From Pseudoxanthomonas sp. PXM02 (lineage in GTDB: Bacteria > Pseudomonadota > Gammaproteobacteria > Xanthomonadales > Xanthomonadaceae), in assembly GCF_014851805.1 (NCBI RefSeq), contig NZ_JACVAK010000001.1, forward strand, positions 1,426,001-1,490,000: a stretch of 64,000 nt of DNA, written 5' to 3'. A model generated the notes under the pieces. The model made no database searches and was not told where the DNA came from. It saw only the letters and a list, made by a program, of their open reading frames with translations. Below, piece by piece: positions 35,085 through 43,693 of this stretch (positions are counted from its first letter, which is position 1; the number at the start of each line of letters is the position of its first letter). Position numbers and translations under genes: made by a program.

Positions 35085-35735
35085 ATGAGCGAAGCAAAGC
35101 GCCTGGCCGGCGAGAAGGCCATCGAATTCGTCGAAGACGGCATGATCGTCGGCGTCGGCACCGGCTCCACCGTGGCCTACTTCATCGACGCGCTGGGCGG
35201 CATCAAGGACCGCATCAAGGGCGCGGTGTCCAGCTCCGAACAGAGCACGGCACGCCTGAAGCAGCACGGCATCGAGGTGCTGGACCTCAACCACACCGGC
35301 ACGCTGTCGCTGTACGTCGACGGCGCGGACGAATGCGATCCGCACAAGCGCCTGATCAAGGGCGGCGGCGCCGCGCTGACGCGCGAGAAGATCATCGCCG
35401 AAGCCAGCAAGCAGTTCGTCTGCATCGTCGACCCCAGCAAGCAGGTGCCGGTGCTCGGCAAGTTCCCGTTGCCGGTGGAAGTGATTCCGATGGCACGCAG
35501 TCTGGTCGCGCGCGAGATTCTCGCCCTGACCGGCGGCCAGCCGGTGTGGCGCGACGGCGTGACCACCGATAACGGCAATGTGGTGCTGGACATCCATAAC
35601 CTGTCGATCACCGACCCGGTGGCGATGGAGCGCGAGATCAACCAGATCCCCGGCGTCGTCGCCGTGGGCCTGTTCGCCCGCCGCCCGGCGGACATCGTCA
35701 TCGTCGGCGGCGAGCCGCCGATCGTGCTGACCTGA
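35085..35735 (+). CDS. rpiA: Ribose-5-phosphate isomerase A
   Basis: A 216-residue RpiA that interconverts ribose 5-phosphate and ribulose 5-phosphate. Motifs: [36 protein letters not shown] with the catalytic Asp/Glu set, and [18 protein letters not shown]. Full length and normal. It follows the EVE gene by 33 bp in the ygfA-EVE-rpiA series and precedes an exported SH3-like protein by 14 bp. Confidence 0.97.
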   Translation: MSEAKRLAGEKAIEFVEDGMIVGVGTGSTVAYFIDALGGIKDRIKGAVSSSEQSTARLKQHGIEVLDLNHTGTLSLYVDGADECDPHKRLIKGGGAALTREKIIAEASKQFVCIVDPSKQVPVLGKFPLPVEVIPMARSLVAREILALTGGQPVWRDGVTTDNGNVVLDIHNLSITDPVAMEREINQIPGVVAVGLFARRPADIVIVGGEPPIVLT

Positions 35736-35749
35736 GCGGATTCCTTTCC

Positions 35750-36412
35750 ATGTCCGCCGCGCGCATCCTGCTTTTCGCCGTCCTGATGGCGGCCGGCACC
35801 GTCGCGGCGGGCAACGATCCCGTCCTCGCGCCACCGACGGGTCCCTTGCCGCCGGCGATCCAGGCGATGCGTGACGACCTGCAACGGATCGTGGCAGCAC
35901 GCGATCTAAAGGCCCTGCGTGCACACGTGCGCGAGGACACCACGCTGAGCTTCGGCGGCGACACGGGACCGGAAGGCTTCGATGCCGTCTGGCTCAGCGA
36001 TCCCGTCACGACACGCGAGCTGTGGCGCGTGCTGGACGCCCTGCTTGCCCTGCCGGGCGTCGCACAGCAGGAAGACGGCAAGGACCTCTATTGCGCGCCG
36101 TACGTCTTCTGCCTGCCCTACCCGGCAGACATCGATGTGTTCGACGCGCAGGTCGTACTGGGTCGCGATGTCGCCCTCAGGGCGCAGCCGGATCTGCAGT
36201 CCTCGATCGTCACGCGCGTCAGCCATGCCGTACTGACGCGCGTCGATGACCCGGCCGACTCCGCCATCGGTTGGGTGCGCGTACGCCGGGCCTCGGGCCA
36301 GGAGGGATATATCGCCACACCGCTGCTGCGGAGTCCGATTGACTACCGGCTATCGCTCGTCCGCGAGGACGACGGCGGCTGGGGCATCCAGTACTTCGTC
36401 GCCGGCGACTGA
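35750..36412 (+). CDS. Exported protein with SH3-like domain
   Basis: A 220-residue protein with a signal peptide (MSAARILLFAVLMAAGTVAAG). The middle has LSFGGDTGPEGFDAVWLS, seen in unnamed xanthomonad exported proteins. The last 90 residues, from QVVLGRDVALRAQPDLQSS to GWVRVRRASGQEGYIATPLL, look like a bacterial SH3 domain. Probably periplasmic; the ligand (peptidoglycan is usual for SH3b) is inference. Not assigned to a known pathway. Confidence 0.75.
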   Translation: MSAARILLFAVLMAAGTVAAGNDPVLAPPTGPLPPAIQAMRDDLQRIVAARDLKALRAHVREDTTLSFGGDTGPEGFDAVWLSDPVTTRELWRVLDALLALPGVAQQEDGKDLYCAPYVFCLPYPADIDVFDAQVVLGRDVALRAQPDLQSSIVTRVSHAVLTRVDDPADSAIGWVRVRRASGQEGYIATPLLRSPIDYRLSLVREDDGGWGIQYFVAGD

Positions 36413-36428
36413 GCGCGCGGCGGCATGC

Positions 36429-36818
36429 TCAGCCGTTGTCCGAAAGTGCCTTGACCAGGTCGCCGACCAGTTCCCGCTTTTTCGGTGGCAATTGCAGGAA
36501 CGTATCGATCACCTGACGCTCGCGACTGCCGACGCCGGCAGGCCAGACCGCACGGGGCTCCGCGACGCGTGAGCGGGCCGATGCACCGAAACGCAAGGTG
36601 TGCGGTTCCATACCCAGCAGATCCGCGATCACCTGCAACTTGTCCTGGGCCGGCATCGCCTGCCCGCTCAGCCAGCGTGACGTCGTCTGGGCCGTGACCG
36701 AGCGACCACGATAGTTCGTGTTGAACAGACGGAACAGAACGGAAGGGCGAGGCTCATAGCCCGCCTGCTGCATGGCGTGTGCGAGTCGCTGCGAGAATTT
36801 TTCATGCTCGTTGCCCAT
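36429..36818 (-). CDS. XRE-like helix-turn-helix regulator
   Basis: A 129-residue protein with a phage-repressor-type HTH: RGRSVTAQTTSRWLSGQAMPAQDKLQVIADLLGMEP around residues 37-73. The C-terminal part (SRERQVIDTFLQLPPKKRELVGDLVKAL) resembles the end of small DNA-binding proteins often found in prophage and xanthomonad genomes. It is divergent from the small gene at 36980; the AT-rich gap between them (36819-36979) holds a likely operator, suggesting autoregulation. No phage genes lie near. Confidence 0.8.
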   Translation of the reverse strand: MGNEHEKFSQRLAHAMQQAGYEPRPSVLFRLFNTNYRGRSVTAQTTSRWLSGQAMPAQDKLQVIADLLGMEPHTLRFGASARSRVAEPRAVWPAGVGSRERQVIDTFLQLPPKKRELVGDLVKALSDNG

Positions 36819-36855
36819 GGCGACAACGTTAGCGACGGCGACTCACACTTATTCA

Positions 36856-36894
36856 CTAGTTAAGTTAATTGACTGGAACTTATCGAGTTACTAG
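36856..36894. promoter_or_regulatory. Possible operator: inverted CTAGTTAAG half-sites
   Basis: CTAGTTAAG (36856-36864) and AGTTACTAG (36886-36894, reading CTAGTAACT on the other strand) form an imperfect inverted pair in an unusually AT-rich gap. It overlaps the predicted promoter of the downstream plus-strand gene. A target of the divergent XRE-like regulator is likely but unproven. Confidence 0.45.
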
Positions 36895-36897
36895 AGT
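36869..36897 (+). promoter_or_regulatory. Putative promoter of the 36980 gene
   Basis: TTGACT (36869-36874) and TAGAGT (36892-36897) at 17-bp spacing. The two boxes overlap the inverted half-sites, so repression there would be effective. Confidence 0.45.
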
Positions 36898-36979
36898 CGA
36901 GCCGCGTCGCGATTGCCGGATGCGCTGCCACAGGCCACGGGATTTCGCGTCACGTTTCCGCCGACAGAAGGAGATGTCG

Positions 36980-37408
36980 ATGTCGCTCGACGAGACCCCC
37001 GCGCATGATGCGCCCCCGCCCTCTGCCGCCCGTCCTGCGGCAGAGGCTTCACCTCCCCTCGTGCCGCTCGACGACGCCCTGCACCTGCTGCAGGCCGATC
37101 CCGGCCACAGCCTCGCGGACCCCGGCCTCGCACGACTGACGCCCGCAGGCCTCGACCGCCTGTTCCTCGCCGCCCGTCGCCAGGCCGAGCGCAACCACGA
37201 CGGCATCCTGCTGCTGCTCGATCTGCTGCAGCTCGCACAGCATGCCGAGGGTGGACACCCACGACGGTTGATGCCCGAGGTAGTCCGCCAGTTGCGCCAT
37301 CACGTGGAGGACCAGCATCGCTGGCAGGCATTGGCCGACAACGCGGCCTACTACCGCGACAACCGGCAGGTGGCGGAGCGTATCGCCGCAAGGCTCCGGC
37401 CGGACTGA
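36980..37408 (+). CDS. Hypothetical protein
   Basis: A 142-residue cytoplasmic protein I do not recognise. It starts MSLDETPAHDAPPPSAARPA with a Pro/Ala-rich tail, then a helical Leu-rich body (LARLTPAGLDRLFLAARRQA, DGILLLLDLLQLAQHAEGG). AAGGAG lies 7 bp before the ATG at 36980; an ATG at 36974 would leave no spacing. It pairs with the divergent XRE-like regulator and may be its regulated partner. Charged helices with Trp and His near VEDQHRWQALADNAAYYRD. Confidence 0.6.
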   Translation: MSLDETPAHDAPPPSAARPAAEASPPLVPLDDALHLLQADPGHSLADPGLARLTPAGLDRLFLAARRQAERNHDGILLLLDLLQLAQHAEGGHPRRLMPEVVRQLRHHVEDQHRWQALADNAAYYRDNRQVAERIAARLRPD

Positions 37409-37469
37409 CCACGGCCACGCGATGGAGGCGGCGCTACACTACGCCCCTTCTTCGATGCGGGATCCCGAC

Positions 37470-37916
37470 ATGCGTCTTTCACAGTGGTCCGTCCTCGCCG
37501 CCACCCTCCTCCTCAGCGCCTGCGCCAACGGCGGCCCATGGGTTGAAGTCGGTGGTGAACGGTTCGCGGTGGAGATCGCCGACGACGACACCGAGCGCGC
37601 GCGTGGACTGATGTTTCGTGACGAGCTGGCGGCCGGCACCGGCATGCTCTTCATCCACGACGCCGAAGAGCCGCAGGCGTACTGGATGAAGAACACCCGC
37701 ATTCCGCTGGACATCCTGTACTTCGACAATGCCCGCAAGCTGGTGACCCAGCAGCGCAACGTCCCGCCCTGCTCCGGCGGCGACCAGTGCCCGTCCTATC
37801 CCAGCGACAAGCCGGCCCGTTACGTGCTGGAACTCAACGCTGGCGAGGCCGAACGGCTGAAGCTGCAGGACGGTGCGGAGATGGGCTTCGGCAAGGGCAT
37901 TCCGCCCGTCCGCTGA
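37470..37916 (+). CDS. DUF192 lipoprotein
   Basis: A 148-residue DUF192 protein with a lipoprotein signal (LLLSAC; Cys near residue 18). The domain shows ERARGLMFRDELAAGTGMLF, YWMKNTRIPLDILYFD and ARYVLELNAGEAERL. Function of the family is open; it often sits near periplasmic or secretion genes. Start ATG 37470 is taken since the 16 upstream codons do not fit a signal peptide. A TACACT -10-like box sits at 37435-37440. Confidence 0.88.
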   Translation: MRLSQWSVLAATLLLSACANGGPWVEVGGERFAVEIADDDTERARGLMFRDELAAGTGMLFIHDAEEPQAYWMKNTRIPLDILYFDNARKLVTQQRNVPPCSGGDQCPSYPSDKPARYVLELNAGEAERLKLQDGAEMGFGKGIPPVR

Positions 37917-37954
37917 GGCTTGATTGTGGGGGCGATTGGCCGCAGTCTGTGGCC

Positions 37955-38803
37955 ATGGGGGATCGACTGACATTGCCGGAATGGAATGCGTTGGCCAGCC
38001 AGGCGGATGAAACCGTGCCGCTGCTGGAAACCGCGCTGCTGATCGCGCGCGACGAATACCCCGATCTGGACGCCGACCTGTACGACACCCTGGTCCAGAG
38101 CCACGCCGAGCACCTGCGCCACGAGATCGCCACCATCGAGCCGTGGCCGTTGAAGATGGCCGCCATCAACCGGCACCTGTTCGACGAACTCGGTTACACC
38201 GGCAACCACGACGAGTACTACGACCCGCGCAACAGCTACCTCAACCAGGTGTTCGAACGACGTCTGGGCAATCCGGTATCGCTGGCGATGGTGCAGATCG
38301 AGGTCGCTCGCCGATTGGGTGTGCCACTGGACGGCGTGTCCTTCCCGGGCCACTTCCTGGTGCGGCTGCCGGTCGACGATGGCCTGCTGGTGATGGACCC
38401 GTTCAACGGCGGCCGACCCTTGGGCGTGGATGAGCTGCGCGAACGCGCCAAGCCGCATCTCGGCGGCGATATCCCGGACGATGCCGCGCTGCTGCACATC
38501 CTCAATCCTGCGTCGCCGCGCGCGATCCTGGTACGCACGCTACGCAACCTGCACGGCGTCTACGCCGAGCGCGAGGAATGGGATCGCGCCGCACGCAGCG
38601 CCGACCGCGTGCTGAAGCTGACGCCCGATCAGCCAGAAGCCTTGCGCGATCGCGGCCTGGCCTATCTGAAGATGGACTACAAGGCGGGCGCCCAGCGCGA
38701 CCTGGCCCGCTACCTGCACCTGTCACCGGATGCCAAGGACGCGCCCGACTTGCGCGAGCAACTGGTGGAGATCAATGCGGTGCGCACGTCGCGGATGCAT
38801 TGA
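37955..38803 (+). CDS. SirB1-like transglutaminase/TPR protein
   Basis: A 282-residue protein. The N-terminal part is a SirB1-type transglutaminase-like domain with YYDPRNSYLNQVFERRLGNP and GVSFPGHFLVRLP; the C-terminal part (from about 185) has TPR-like helices ending AGAQRDLARYLHLSPDA. No membrane segment. The Cys of true transglutaminases is replaced (SFPGHF), so enzymatic action is doubtful. Related genes often lie near prfA/hemK in other bacteria; not here. Confidence 0.85.
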   Translation: MGDRLTLPEWNALASQADETVPLLETALLIARDEYPDLDADLYDTLVQSHAEHLRHEIATIEPWPLKMAAINRHLFDELGYTGNHDEYYDPRNSYLNQVFERRLGNPVSLAMVQIEVARRLGVPLDGVSFPGHFLVRLPVDDGLLVMDPFNGGRPLGVDELRERAKPHLGGDIPDDAALLHILNPASPRAILVRTLRNLHGVYAEREEWDRAARSADRVLKLTPDQPEALRDRGLAYLKMDYKAGAQRDLARYLHLSPDAKDAPDLREQLVEINAVRTSRMH

Positions 38804-38825
38804 GGCAGTATTAATGGCAATAGGT

Positions 38826-38898
38826 GTGGGAGCGACTTAAGTCGCGATGACCACCCGCAAGGATTCTTGGAGTCCTTGGCGACTTACGTCGCTCCCAC
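38826..38898. repeat. Inverted repeat, GTGGGAGCGACTTA family
   Basis: Arms GTGGGAGCGACTTAAGTCGC (38826-38845) and GCGACTTACGTCGCTCCCAC (38879-38898) pair with one mismatch. The element fills most of the gap between the SirB1-like gene and rubredoxin and likely serves as terminator by accident. A shorter relative is at 32894. Confidence 0.85.
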
Positions 38899-38915
38899 AG
38901 GATGCAGCAAGAGGT

Positions 38916-39110
38916 TCAGTCCTCCAGTTCCACCATCTCGAAATCGTCCTTGCCCACGCCGCAATCAGGGCAGGTCCAGTCGGCCGGGATGTCTTCCCAA
39001 CGCGTACCCGGGGCGATGCCTTCTTCGGGAAGCCCATCGGCCTCGTCGTAGATGAAACCGCAGACCACGCACATCCAGGTGCGGAACATGGTGTCGGTGG
39101 CGTCGGTCAC
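38916..39110 (-). CDS. Rubredoxin
   Basis: A small iron-sulfur electron carrier. The two CxxCG loops that hold the single iron are CVVCG and CPDCG, with the aromatic/Pro spacing [19 protein letters not shown]. The start is uncertain: GTG 39110 gives 64 residues beginning [12 protein letters not shown], close to relatives; ATG 39089 gives a 57-residue core, ATG 39140 a longer form that would overlap more of the thiE control region. It is divergent from thiE. Partner reductase not visible in the window. Confidence 0.9.
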   Translation of the reverse strand: MTDATDTMFRTWMCVVCGFIYDEADGLPEEGIAPGTRWEDIPADWTCPDCGVGKDDFEMVELED

Positions 39111-39112
39111 GG

Positions 39113-39118
39113 GATAAT
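39113..39118 (+). promoter_or_regulatory. Putative -10 box of thiE
   Basis: GATAAT, 58 bp before the thiE start codon at 39176, lying over the N-terminal region of divergent rubredoxin. No clear -35; no thiamin riboswitch motif is seen in the short leader. Confidence 0.35.
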
Positions 39119-39175
39119 GCCGGCTTGGAGGAGCGGTCATTGTCCCATCGCCGCCCACGCACCGGAAGTTCGCCG

Positions 39176-39817
39176 ATGACATCCCTGCCGCCGTCCGTCC
39201 GCAATGCCCGCGGGCTGTACCTGATCACCCCGGAGGAACCCGACACCGACCGCCTGCTGGCACGCGTGTCTGCGGTGCTGCCGCAGGCGACCTGGCTGCA
39301 GTACCGACAGAAGGTGGCGGACAGCGCACGCCGCCACGCACAGGCAACGGCGCTGCAGGCGTTGTGCGCCCAAGCCGGCGTGCCGCTGATCATCAACGAT
39401 GATGTCGCCCTCGCCGACGCTGTGGGTGCCGCTGGCGTGCACTTGGGCGAAGACGATGGCGATATCGCCGCCGCGCGCGCGCGCCTCGGCGAACACGCCA
39501 TCGTCGGCGCCTCGTGCTACGACGACGCGCTCCTCGCCGAGCGCGCCGTGTCGGCCGGTGCCAGCTATGTGGCGTTCGGCGCTTTCTTCCCCACCACCAG
39601 CAAGGTCACGACGCGCCGCGCGACGCCTGAGCTGCTGGCCGGCGCCATGGCTTTGGACGTCCCGCGGGTGGCGATAGGGGGCATTACCCCGGACAATATG
39701 AGCCCGCTGGTGGCTGCCGGCGCCGATCTGGTCGCCGTGATCGGCGGCGTGTTCGAAGCGCCCGATCCGGTGGCGGCAGCGATCGCCTACCGGCAGGGCT
39801 TCCGACCCGTCCTGTAG
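39176..39817 (+). CDS. thiE: Thiamine-phosphate synthase
   Basis: A 213-residue TIM-barrel enzyme that joins the pyrimidine and thiazole phosphates to make thiamin phosphate. Landmarks: [50 protein letters not shown], and [15 protein letters not shown]. Start ATG 39176 ([13 protein letters not shown]) is used. The TAG stop codon is the first three bases of a dispersed inverted repeat, so the 3' end of the gene is set by the repeat. It stands upstream of hemL, an arrangement common in xanthomonads. Confidence 0.95.
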   Translation: MTSLPPSVRNARGLYLITPEEPDTDRLLARVSAVLPQATWLQYRQKVADSARRHAQATALQALCAQAGVPLIINDDVALADAVGAAGVHLGEDDGDIAAARARLGEHAIVGASCYDDALLAERAVSAGASYVAFGAFFPTTSKVTTRRATPELLAGAMALDVPRVAIGGITPDNMSPLVAAGADLVAVIGGVFEAPDPVAAAIAYRQGFRPVL

Positions 39818-39873
39818 GAGGGGCTTCAGCCCCGACAGCACATCCAGAAAGGCCGGGGCTGAAGCCCCTCCTA
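39815..39873. repeat. Inverted repeat, TAGGAGGGGCTTCAG family, between thiE and hemL
   Basis: Perfect 20-bp arms at 39815-39834 and 39854-39873 with a 19-bp spacer, same family as 15327-15398. The first three bases are the thiE stop codon. Confidence 0.92.
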
Positions 39874-39892
39874 CATCTCCCCAGGAATGCCC

Positions 39893-41185
39893 ATGAAACG
39901 CGACCAGTCCCACGCCCTCTTCGCCCGCGCCCAGCAGCTGCTGCCTGGCGGCGTCAATTCGCCGGTGCGCGCGTTCAAGTCGGTGGGGGGCGAGCCGTTC
40001 TTCGTGCAGCGCGCCGACGGCGCCTACCTGCACGACGTCGATGGCAACCGCTACATCGACTATGTCGGCTCGTGGGGCCCGATGATCGTCGGCCACAATC
40101 ATCCGGCCGTGCGCGACGCGGTACAGGGCGCGATCCAGAACGGCCTGTCGTATGGCGCACCGTGCCCGGCCGAAGTGACGATGGCGGAAACCATCACCCG
40201 GCTGGTGCCGTCCTGCGAGATGGTGCGCATGGTCAACTCCGGCACCGAAGCCACGCTGTCGGCAATCCGCCTGGCCCGCGGCGCCACCGGGCGCAACCGC
40301 ATCGTCAAGTTCGAGGGCTGCTACCACGGCCATGGCGACTCGTTCCTGGTCAAGGCCGGCAGCGGCATGCTGACGCTGGGCGTGCCGACCTCACCCGGCG
40401 TCCCGGCGGGCCTCAGCGAACTGACGCTGACGCTGAGCTACAACGACGTCGACGGCGCGACCGCGCTGTTCGAGCAGTACGGCAGCGAGATCGCCTGCCT
40501 GATCATCGAACCTGTCGTCGGCAACGCCAACTGCCTGCCGCCGCGCGAAGGCTATCTGCAGCACCTGCGCGCGCTGTGCACGCAGCACGGTGCGCTGCTG
40601 ATCTTCGACGAGGTGATGACCGGCTTCCGCGTCGCGCTCGGCGGCGCACAGGCGCACTACGGCATCACGCCGGACCTGACCACGTTCGGCAAGATCATCG
40701 GCGGCGGCATGCCGGTAGGCGCCTATGGCGGTCGCCGCGACCTGATGCAGCAGATCGCACCCGCGGGCCCGATCTACCAGGCCGGCACGCTGAGCGGCAA
40801 TCCGGTGGCGATGGCCGCCGGCCTGGCGATGCTGGAGCTGATCCAGGCGCCAGGCTTCCACGACGGCCTCGCTGCCGCAACCGATGCACTGTGCGAAGGC
40901 ATGGAGGCCGCCGCACGCGAAGCCGGCGTGCCGCTGACCACGACCCGCGTCGGCGCGATGTTTGGCCTGTTCTTCACCGACCAGCACGTCGACACCTACG
41001 CGCAAGCCGTGGCCTGCGACACCGCCGCGTTCAACCGCTTCTTCCACGCGATGCTGGAGCGCGGTGTGTACCTGGCGCCGTCGGCATTCGAGGCCGGCTT
41101 CATGTCCAGCGCGCACACGCCGGATGTGATCGAAGCGACGATCGCCGCCGCCCGCGAGGCGTTCAAGGTCGTCGCCGCGGGATGA
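39893..41185 (+). CDS. hemL: Glutamate-1-semialdehyde 2,1-aminomutase
   Basis: A 430-residue class III PLP enzyme that makes 5-aminolevulinate from glutamate semialdehyde in the C5 haem pathway. The PLP lysine is K267 in [18 protein letters not shown]; other blocks are [34 protein letters not shown] and [12 protein letters not shown]. Start ATG 39893 is preferred to 39887 since AGGA is 6 bp upstream. The stop overlaps the HAD gene by 4 bp. It lies 75 bp after thiE with the repeat between them. Confidence 0.97.
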   Translation: MKRDQSHALFARAQQLLPGGVNSPVRAFKSVGGEPFFVQRADGAYLHDVDGNRYIDYVGSWGPMIVGHNHPAVRDAVQGAIQNGLSYGAPCPAEVTMAETITRLVPSCEMVRMVNSGTEATLSAIRLARGATGRNRIVKFEGCYHGHGDSFLVKAGSGMLTLGVPTSPGVPAGLSELTLTLSYNDVDGATALFEQYGSEIACLIIEPVVGNANCLPPREGYLQHLRALCTQHGALLIFDEVMTGFRVALGGAQAHYGITPDLTTFGKIIGGGMPVGAYGGRRDLMQQIAPAGPIYQAGTLSGNPVAMAAGLAMLELIQAPGFHDGLAAATDALCEGMEAAAREAGVPLTTTRVGAMFGLFFTDQHVDTYAQAVACDTAAFNRFFHAMLERGVYLAPSAFEAGFMSSAHTPDVIEATIAAAREAFKVVAAG

Positions 41186-41811
41186 AGCCCCGCATCCACC
41201 AGGTGCTGTTCGATTTCGACGGCGTCCTGGCGCATTACCGGCACGAGGTGCGCATCGCGCACCTCGCGGCGCATGCCGGTTGCGAACACGAGCATGTGCG
41301 CGACGCCCTGTTCGTCTCCGGGCTGGAAACCGAGTACGACAGCGGTGCCATCGACACCGCGACTTACCTGCGCCGGCTTGGCGACGGCATCGGCGCGGCG
41401 ATCGATGAAGAGACATGGATCGCCTCGCGCATGGCCGGCAGCACCGCCATCGACGACGTACTGGTCCGGATCGTCGCCATCCACCCGGACGTGGCGATGG
41501 GCGTCCTGACCAACAACGGCGCGCTGATGATGCAGGCCATCCCGCGCATCGTCGCGCCGGTGGCGGCCCGCATCGAAGGCCGCGTACTGACCAGTGGCGG
41601 CCTGCAGCGGCGCAAGCCGCTGCCGTCGACGTTTACCCACGCGCTCGACCTGCTGGGCTGGGATGCCGCCAGTACGCTGTTCGTCGACGATCTGTTCACC
41701 AACGTGCAGGGGGCGCGCGAGGCCGGCCTGCATGCGGAGACCGTCATCGATGGGCGCAGCCTCGGCAAGGCGCTGAAGCGGTACGTGTTCGGGCCGCAGA
41801 CCGGCTGGTGA
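41182..41811 (+). CDS. HAD-family hydrolase
   Basis: A 209-residue haloacid-dehalogenase-type phosphatase. Motif I DFDGVL holds the nucleophile D11 and general acid D13; motif II is LTNNG, the Lys is in QRRKPLPS, and motif IV is [19 protein letters not shown] helical cap lies between. The substrate is unknown. Overlaps the hemL stop by 4 bp (ATGA), so it is likely made with hemL, perhaps as a house-cleaning phosphatase. Confidence 0.88.
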   Translation: MKPRIHQVLFDFDGVLAHYRHEVRIAHLAAHAGCEHEHVRDALFVSGLETEYDSGAIDTATYLRRLGDGIGAAIDEETWIASRMAGSTAIDDVLVRIVAIHPDVAMGVLTNNGALMMQAIPRIVAPVAARIEGRVLTSGGLQRRKPLPSTFTHALDLLGWDAASTLFVDDLFTNVQGAREAGLHAETVIDGRSLGKALKRYVFGPQTGW

Positions 41812-41881
41812 GCCGCGCCGTTTGAAACTTGATTGATGCCGCGACGGGAGACTGGTGTCCATTCACCGGAGACCTGTCGCC

Positions 41882-43000
41882 ATGTCCTTCATCACCCGCA
41901 TCCTGCTGAGTGGCCTGCTGCTCGCCGCCACGACCACCCCGCTCCATGCCAGCGAGACTGGCCGGATCCTCATCGTCGTCAGCGGCGAAGGCCGCGACCA
42001 GGGCAAGACGCGTCCCGGCTACGAGTTCGACGAACTGTCGCAGGCGTGGCTGATCTTCAAGGCGAACGGCTTTGCCGTCGATGTCGCCAGTCCGCAGGGC
42101 GGCGCGGTCGACGCCGACAAGTACAACGCGCAGGAACCCTTCAATGCCGCCCTGCTGGCCGATACGGACGCCATGCGCACGCTGGCCGACACACGGAAGA
42201 CCGGCGAGGTGAAAGCGACCGACTACGCGGCCATCTACGTTGTCGGCGGCAAGGGCGCGATGTTCGATCTACCCCAGGATCGAGCACTTCGGACACTGCT
42301 CGCCGACGCGTACGATCACGGCGCCGTGATCGGTGCGGTCTGCCATGGCCCCGCTGCGTTCGTGGACGTGCGTCTTGGCGACGGCACGCTGCTCGTGCAA
42401 GGCAAGACGATGACCGGTTTCACCAACGAGGAAGAAGCCCTGTTCGGCAAGCGCTGGATGAAGGAATTTCCATGGTTGCTGGAAGACCGGCTGCGTGGCG
42501 ATGGGGCACACTGGCAGGAAGCGCCACTGATGATGTCGAAGGTGGTCGTCGATGGACGCTTGGTCACCGGGCAGAACCCCTATTCCACGCCGGGCGTCGC
42601 CGATGCCATCGTCCGTGCGACGGGACGCACCCCGGCCGCGCGTACACCGTGGCGCGATGAACTGACGATGGCGCTGGCGGCCGAGGCACGCGATGGTCGT
42701 GTGCAGGACGTCGCCACTGCACTCGCCAAGGACACGGCCCGTTACCACGTCGACCTGCTCGGCCTGCTGGGCTACTACCAGGCCCAGGCCGCTACCGGCG
42801 ATGACAACGTGCGACATGCGCTGCAGCTGATGCAACTGGCGATGCCGTACATGACGGCGCCCCAGCTGAAACTTGGCGCGGCGGAAGCGCATCTTCGGCT
42901 GGGCGAACGGGATCAGGCGAAGGCGCTGGTGCAGCGCGTGCTGGCCGCCATGCCCGACATGGCGGAAGCTAAGGCCCTCCTGCAACGCATCGACGGTTGA
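41882..43000 (+). CDS. Exported DJ-1/PfpI-type protein with helical C-terminal extension
   Basis: A 372-residue protein with a signal peptide (ILLSGLLLAATTTPLHA) and a class I glutamine-amidotransferase-like (DJ-1/PfpI, Hsp31-like) domain. The nucleophile elbow is AVCHGPAA with C154 and H155, and E48 in PGYEFDEL is a likely third residue. The last about 110 residues are helical, TPR-like (TAPQLKLGAAEAHLRLGERD), an extension unusual for the fold. The export signal puts it in the periplasm. It ends at the base before the response-regulator start, tying it to the two-component system. Confidence 0.85.
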   Translation: MSFITRILLSGLLLAATTTPLHASETGRILIVVSGEGRDQGKTRPGYEFDELSQAWLIFKANGFAVDVASPQGGAVDADKYNAQEPFNAALLADTDAMRTLADTRKTGEVKATDYAAIYVVGGKGAMFDLPQDRALRTLLADAYDHGAVIGAVCHGPAAFVDVRLGDGTLLVQGKTMTGFTNEEEALFGKRWMKEFPWLLEDRLRGDGAHWQEAPLMMSKVVVDGRLVTGQNPYSTPGVADAIVRATGRTPAARTPWRDELTMALAAEARDGRVQDVATALAKDTARYHVDLLGLLGYYQAQAATGDDNVRHALQLMQLAMPYMTAPQLKLGAAEAHLRLGERDQAKALVQRVLAAMPDMAEAKALLQRIDG

Positions 43001-43693
43001 ATGATGACGGCTTCCCCCTTGCGTCTGCTGGTGATCGAAGACAACCCGCTGCTGCGCACACAACTCGAAGGGCTGCTGGTGGCGGAGGGCATCGAGGTCG
43101 AGTTCGCGGGCGATGGCTTGAGCGGGCTGCAGATGGCGCTGGCTTCGCCACCGGATGTACTGGTGCTCGATCTGGGCCTGCCCGGCCTGGATGGTCTGCG
43201 TCTGTGCGAACGGTTACGCGCCGAGGCCGACCGGCATGTGCCGGTGCTGATGCTGACCGCGCGCGACGCACTGGAAGACAAGCTGCAAGGCTTTCGCGCG
43301 GGCGCCGATGACTACCTGGTCAAACCCTTCGCCGGCGCGGAGCTGCTGGCGCGCTGTATCGCGCTCTCGCAGCGCCATCGCAGCGGGCAGACGCATGTGC
43401 TGCGGATCGGTACGCTGCAGATCGATCGCCGCCACGGCGTCGCACTGCGGGACGGCCGCCCGCTCGACCTCCACGCCACCAGCTACCAGATCCTGCTGGC
43501 ACTGGCTGAGGCCTGGCCGCGCACGCTGACGCGCAGCGAACTGATCCAGCGCCTGTGGAACGACGCGCCACCGGAATCGGACCCGCTGCGCACGCACCTG
43601 TACTTCCTGCGGCAGGCGCTGGACAAACCGTTCGCCACGCCGATGCTGAAGACCGTGCACGGCGTCGGCTTCCGGCTGGAGGCCGACGCATGA
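43001..43693 (+). CDS. OmpR-family response regulator
   Basis: A 230-residue regulator. The receiver has the acidic pair in VIEDN, phosphate acceptor D57 in VLVLDLGLPG, Thr in LMLTARD and Lys in YLVKPFAG. The C-terminal winged helix (RTLTRSELIQRLW, LKTVHGVGFRLE) binds DNA. It starts directly after the DJ-1-like stop and overlaps the histidine kinase by 4 bp. Target genes unknown; the adjacent exported protein is a likely regulon member or input. Confidence 0.94.
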   Translation: MMTASPLRLLVIEDNPLLRTQLEGLLVAEGIEVEFAGDGLSGLQMALASPPDVLVLDLGLPGLDGLRLCERLRAEADRHVPVLMLTARDALEDKLQGFRAGADDYLVKPFAGAELLARCIALSQRHRSGQTHVLRIGTLQIDRRHGVALRDGRPLDLHATSYQILLALAEAWPRTLTRSELIQRLWNDAPPESDPLRTHLYFLRQALDKPFATPMLKTVHGVGFRLEADA

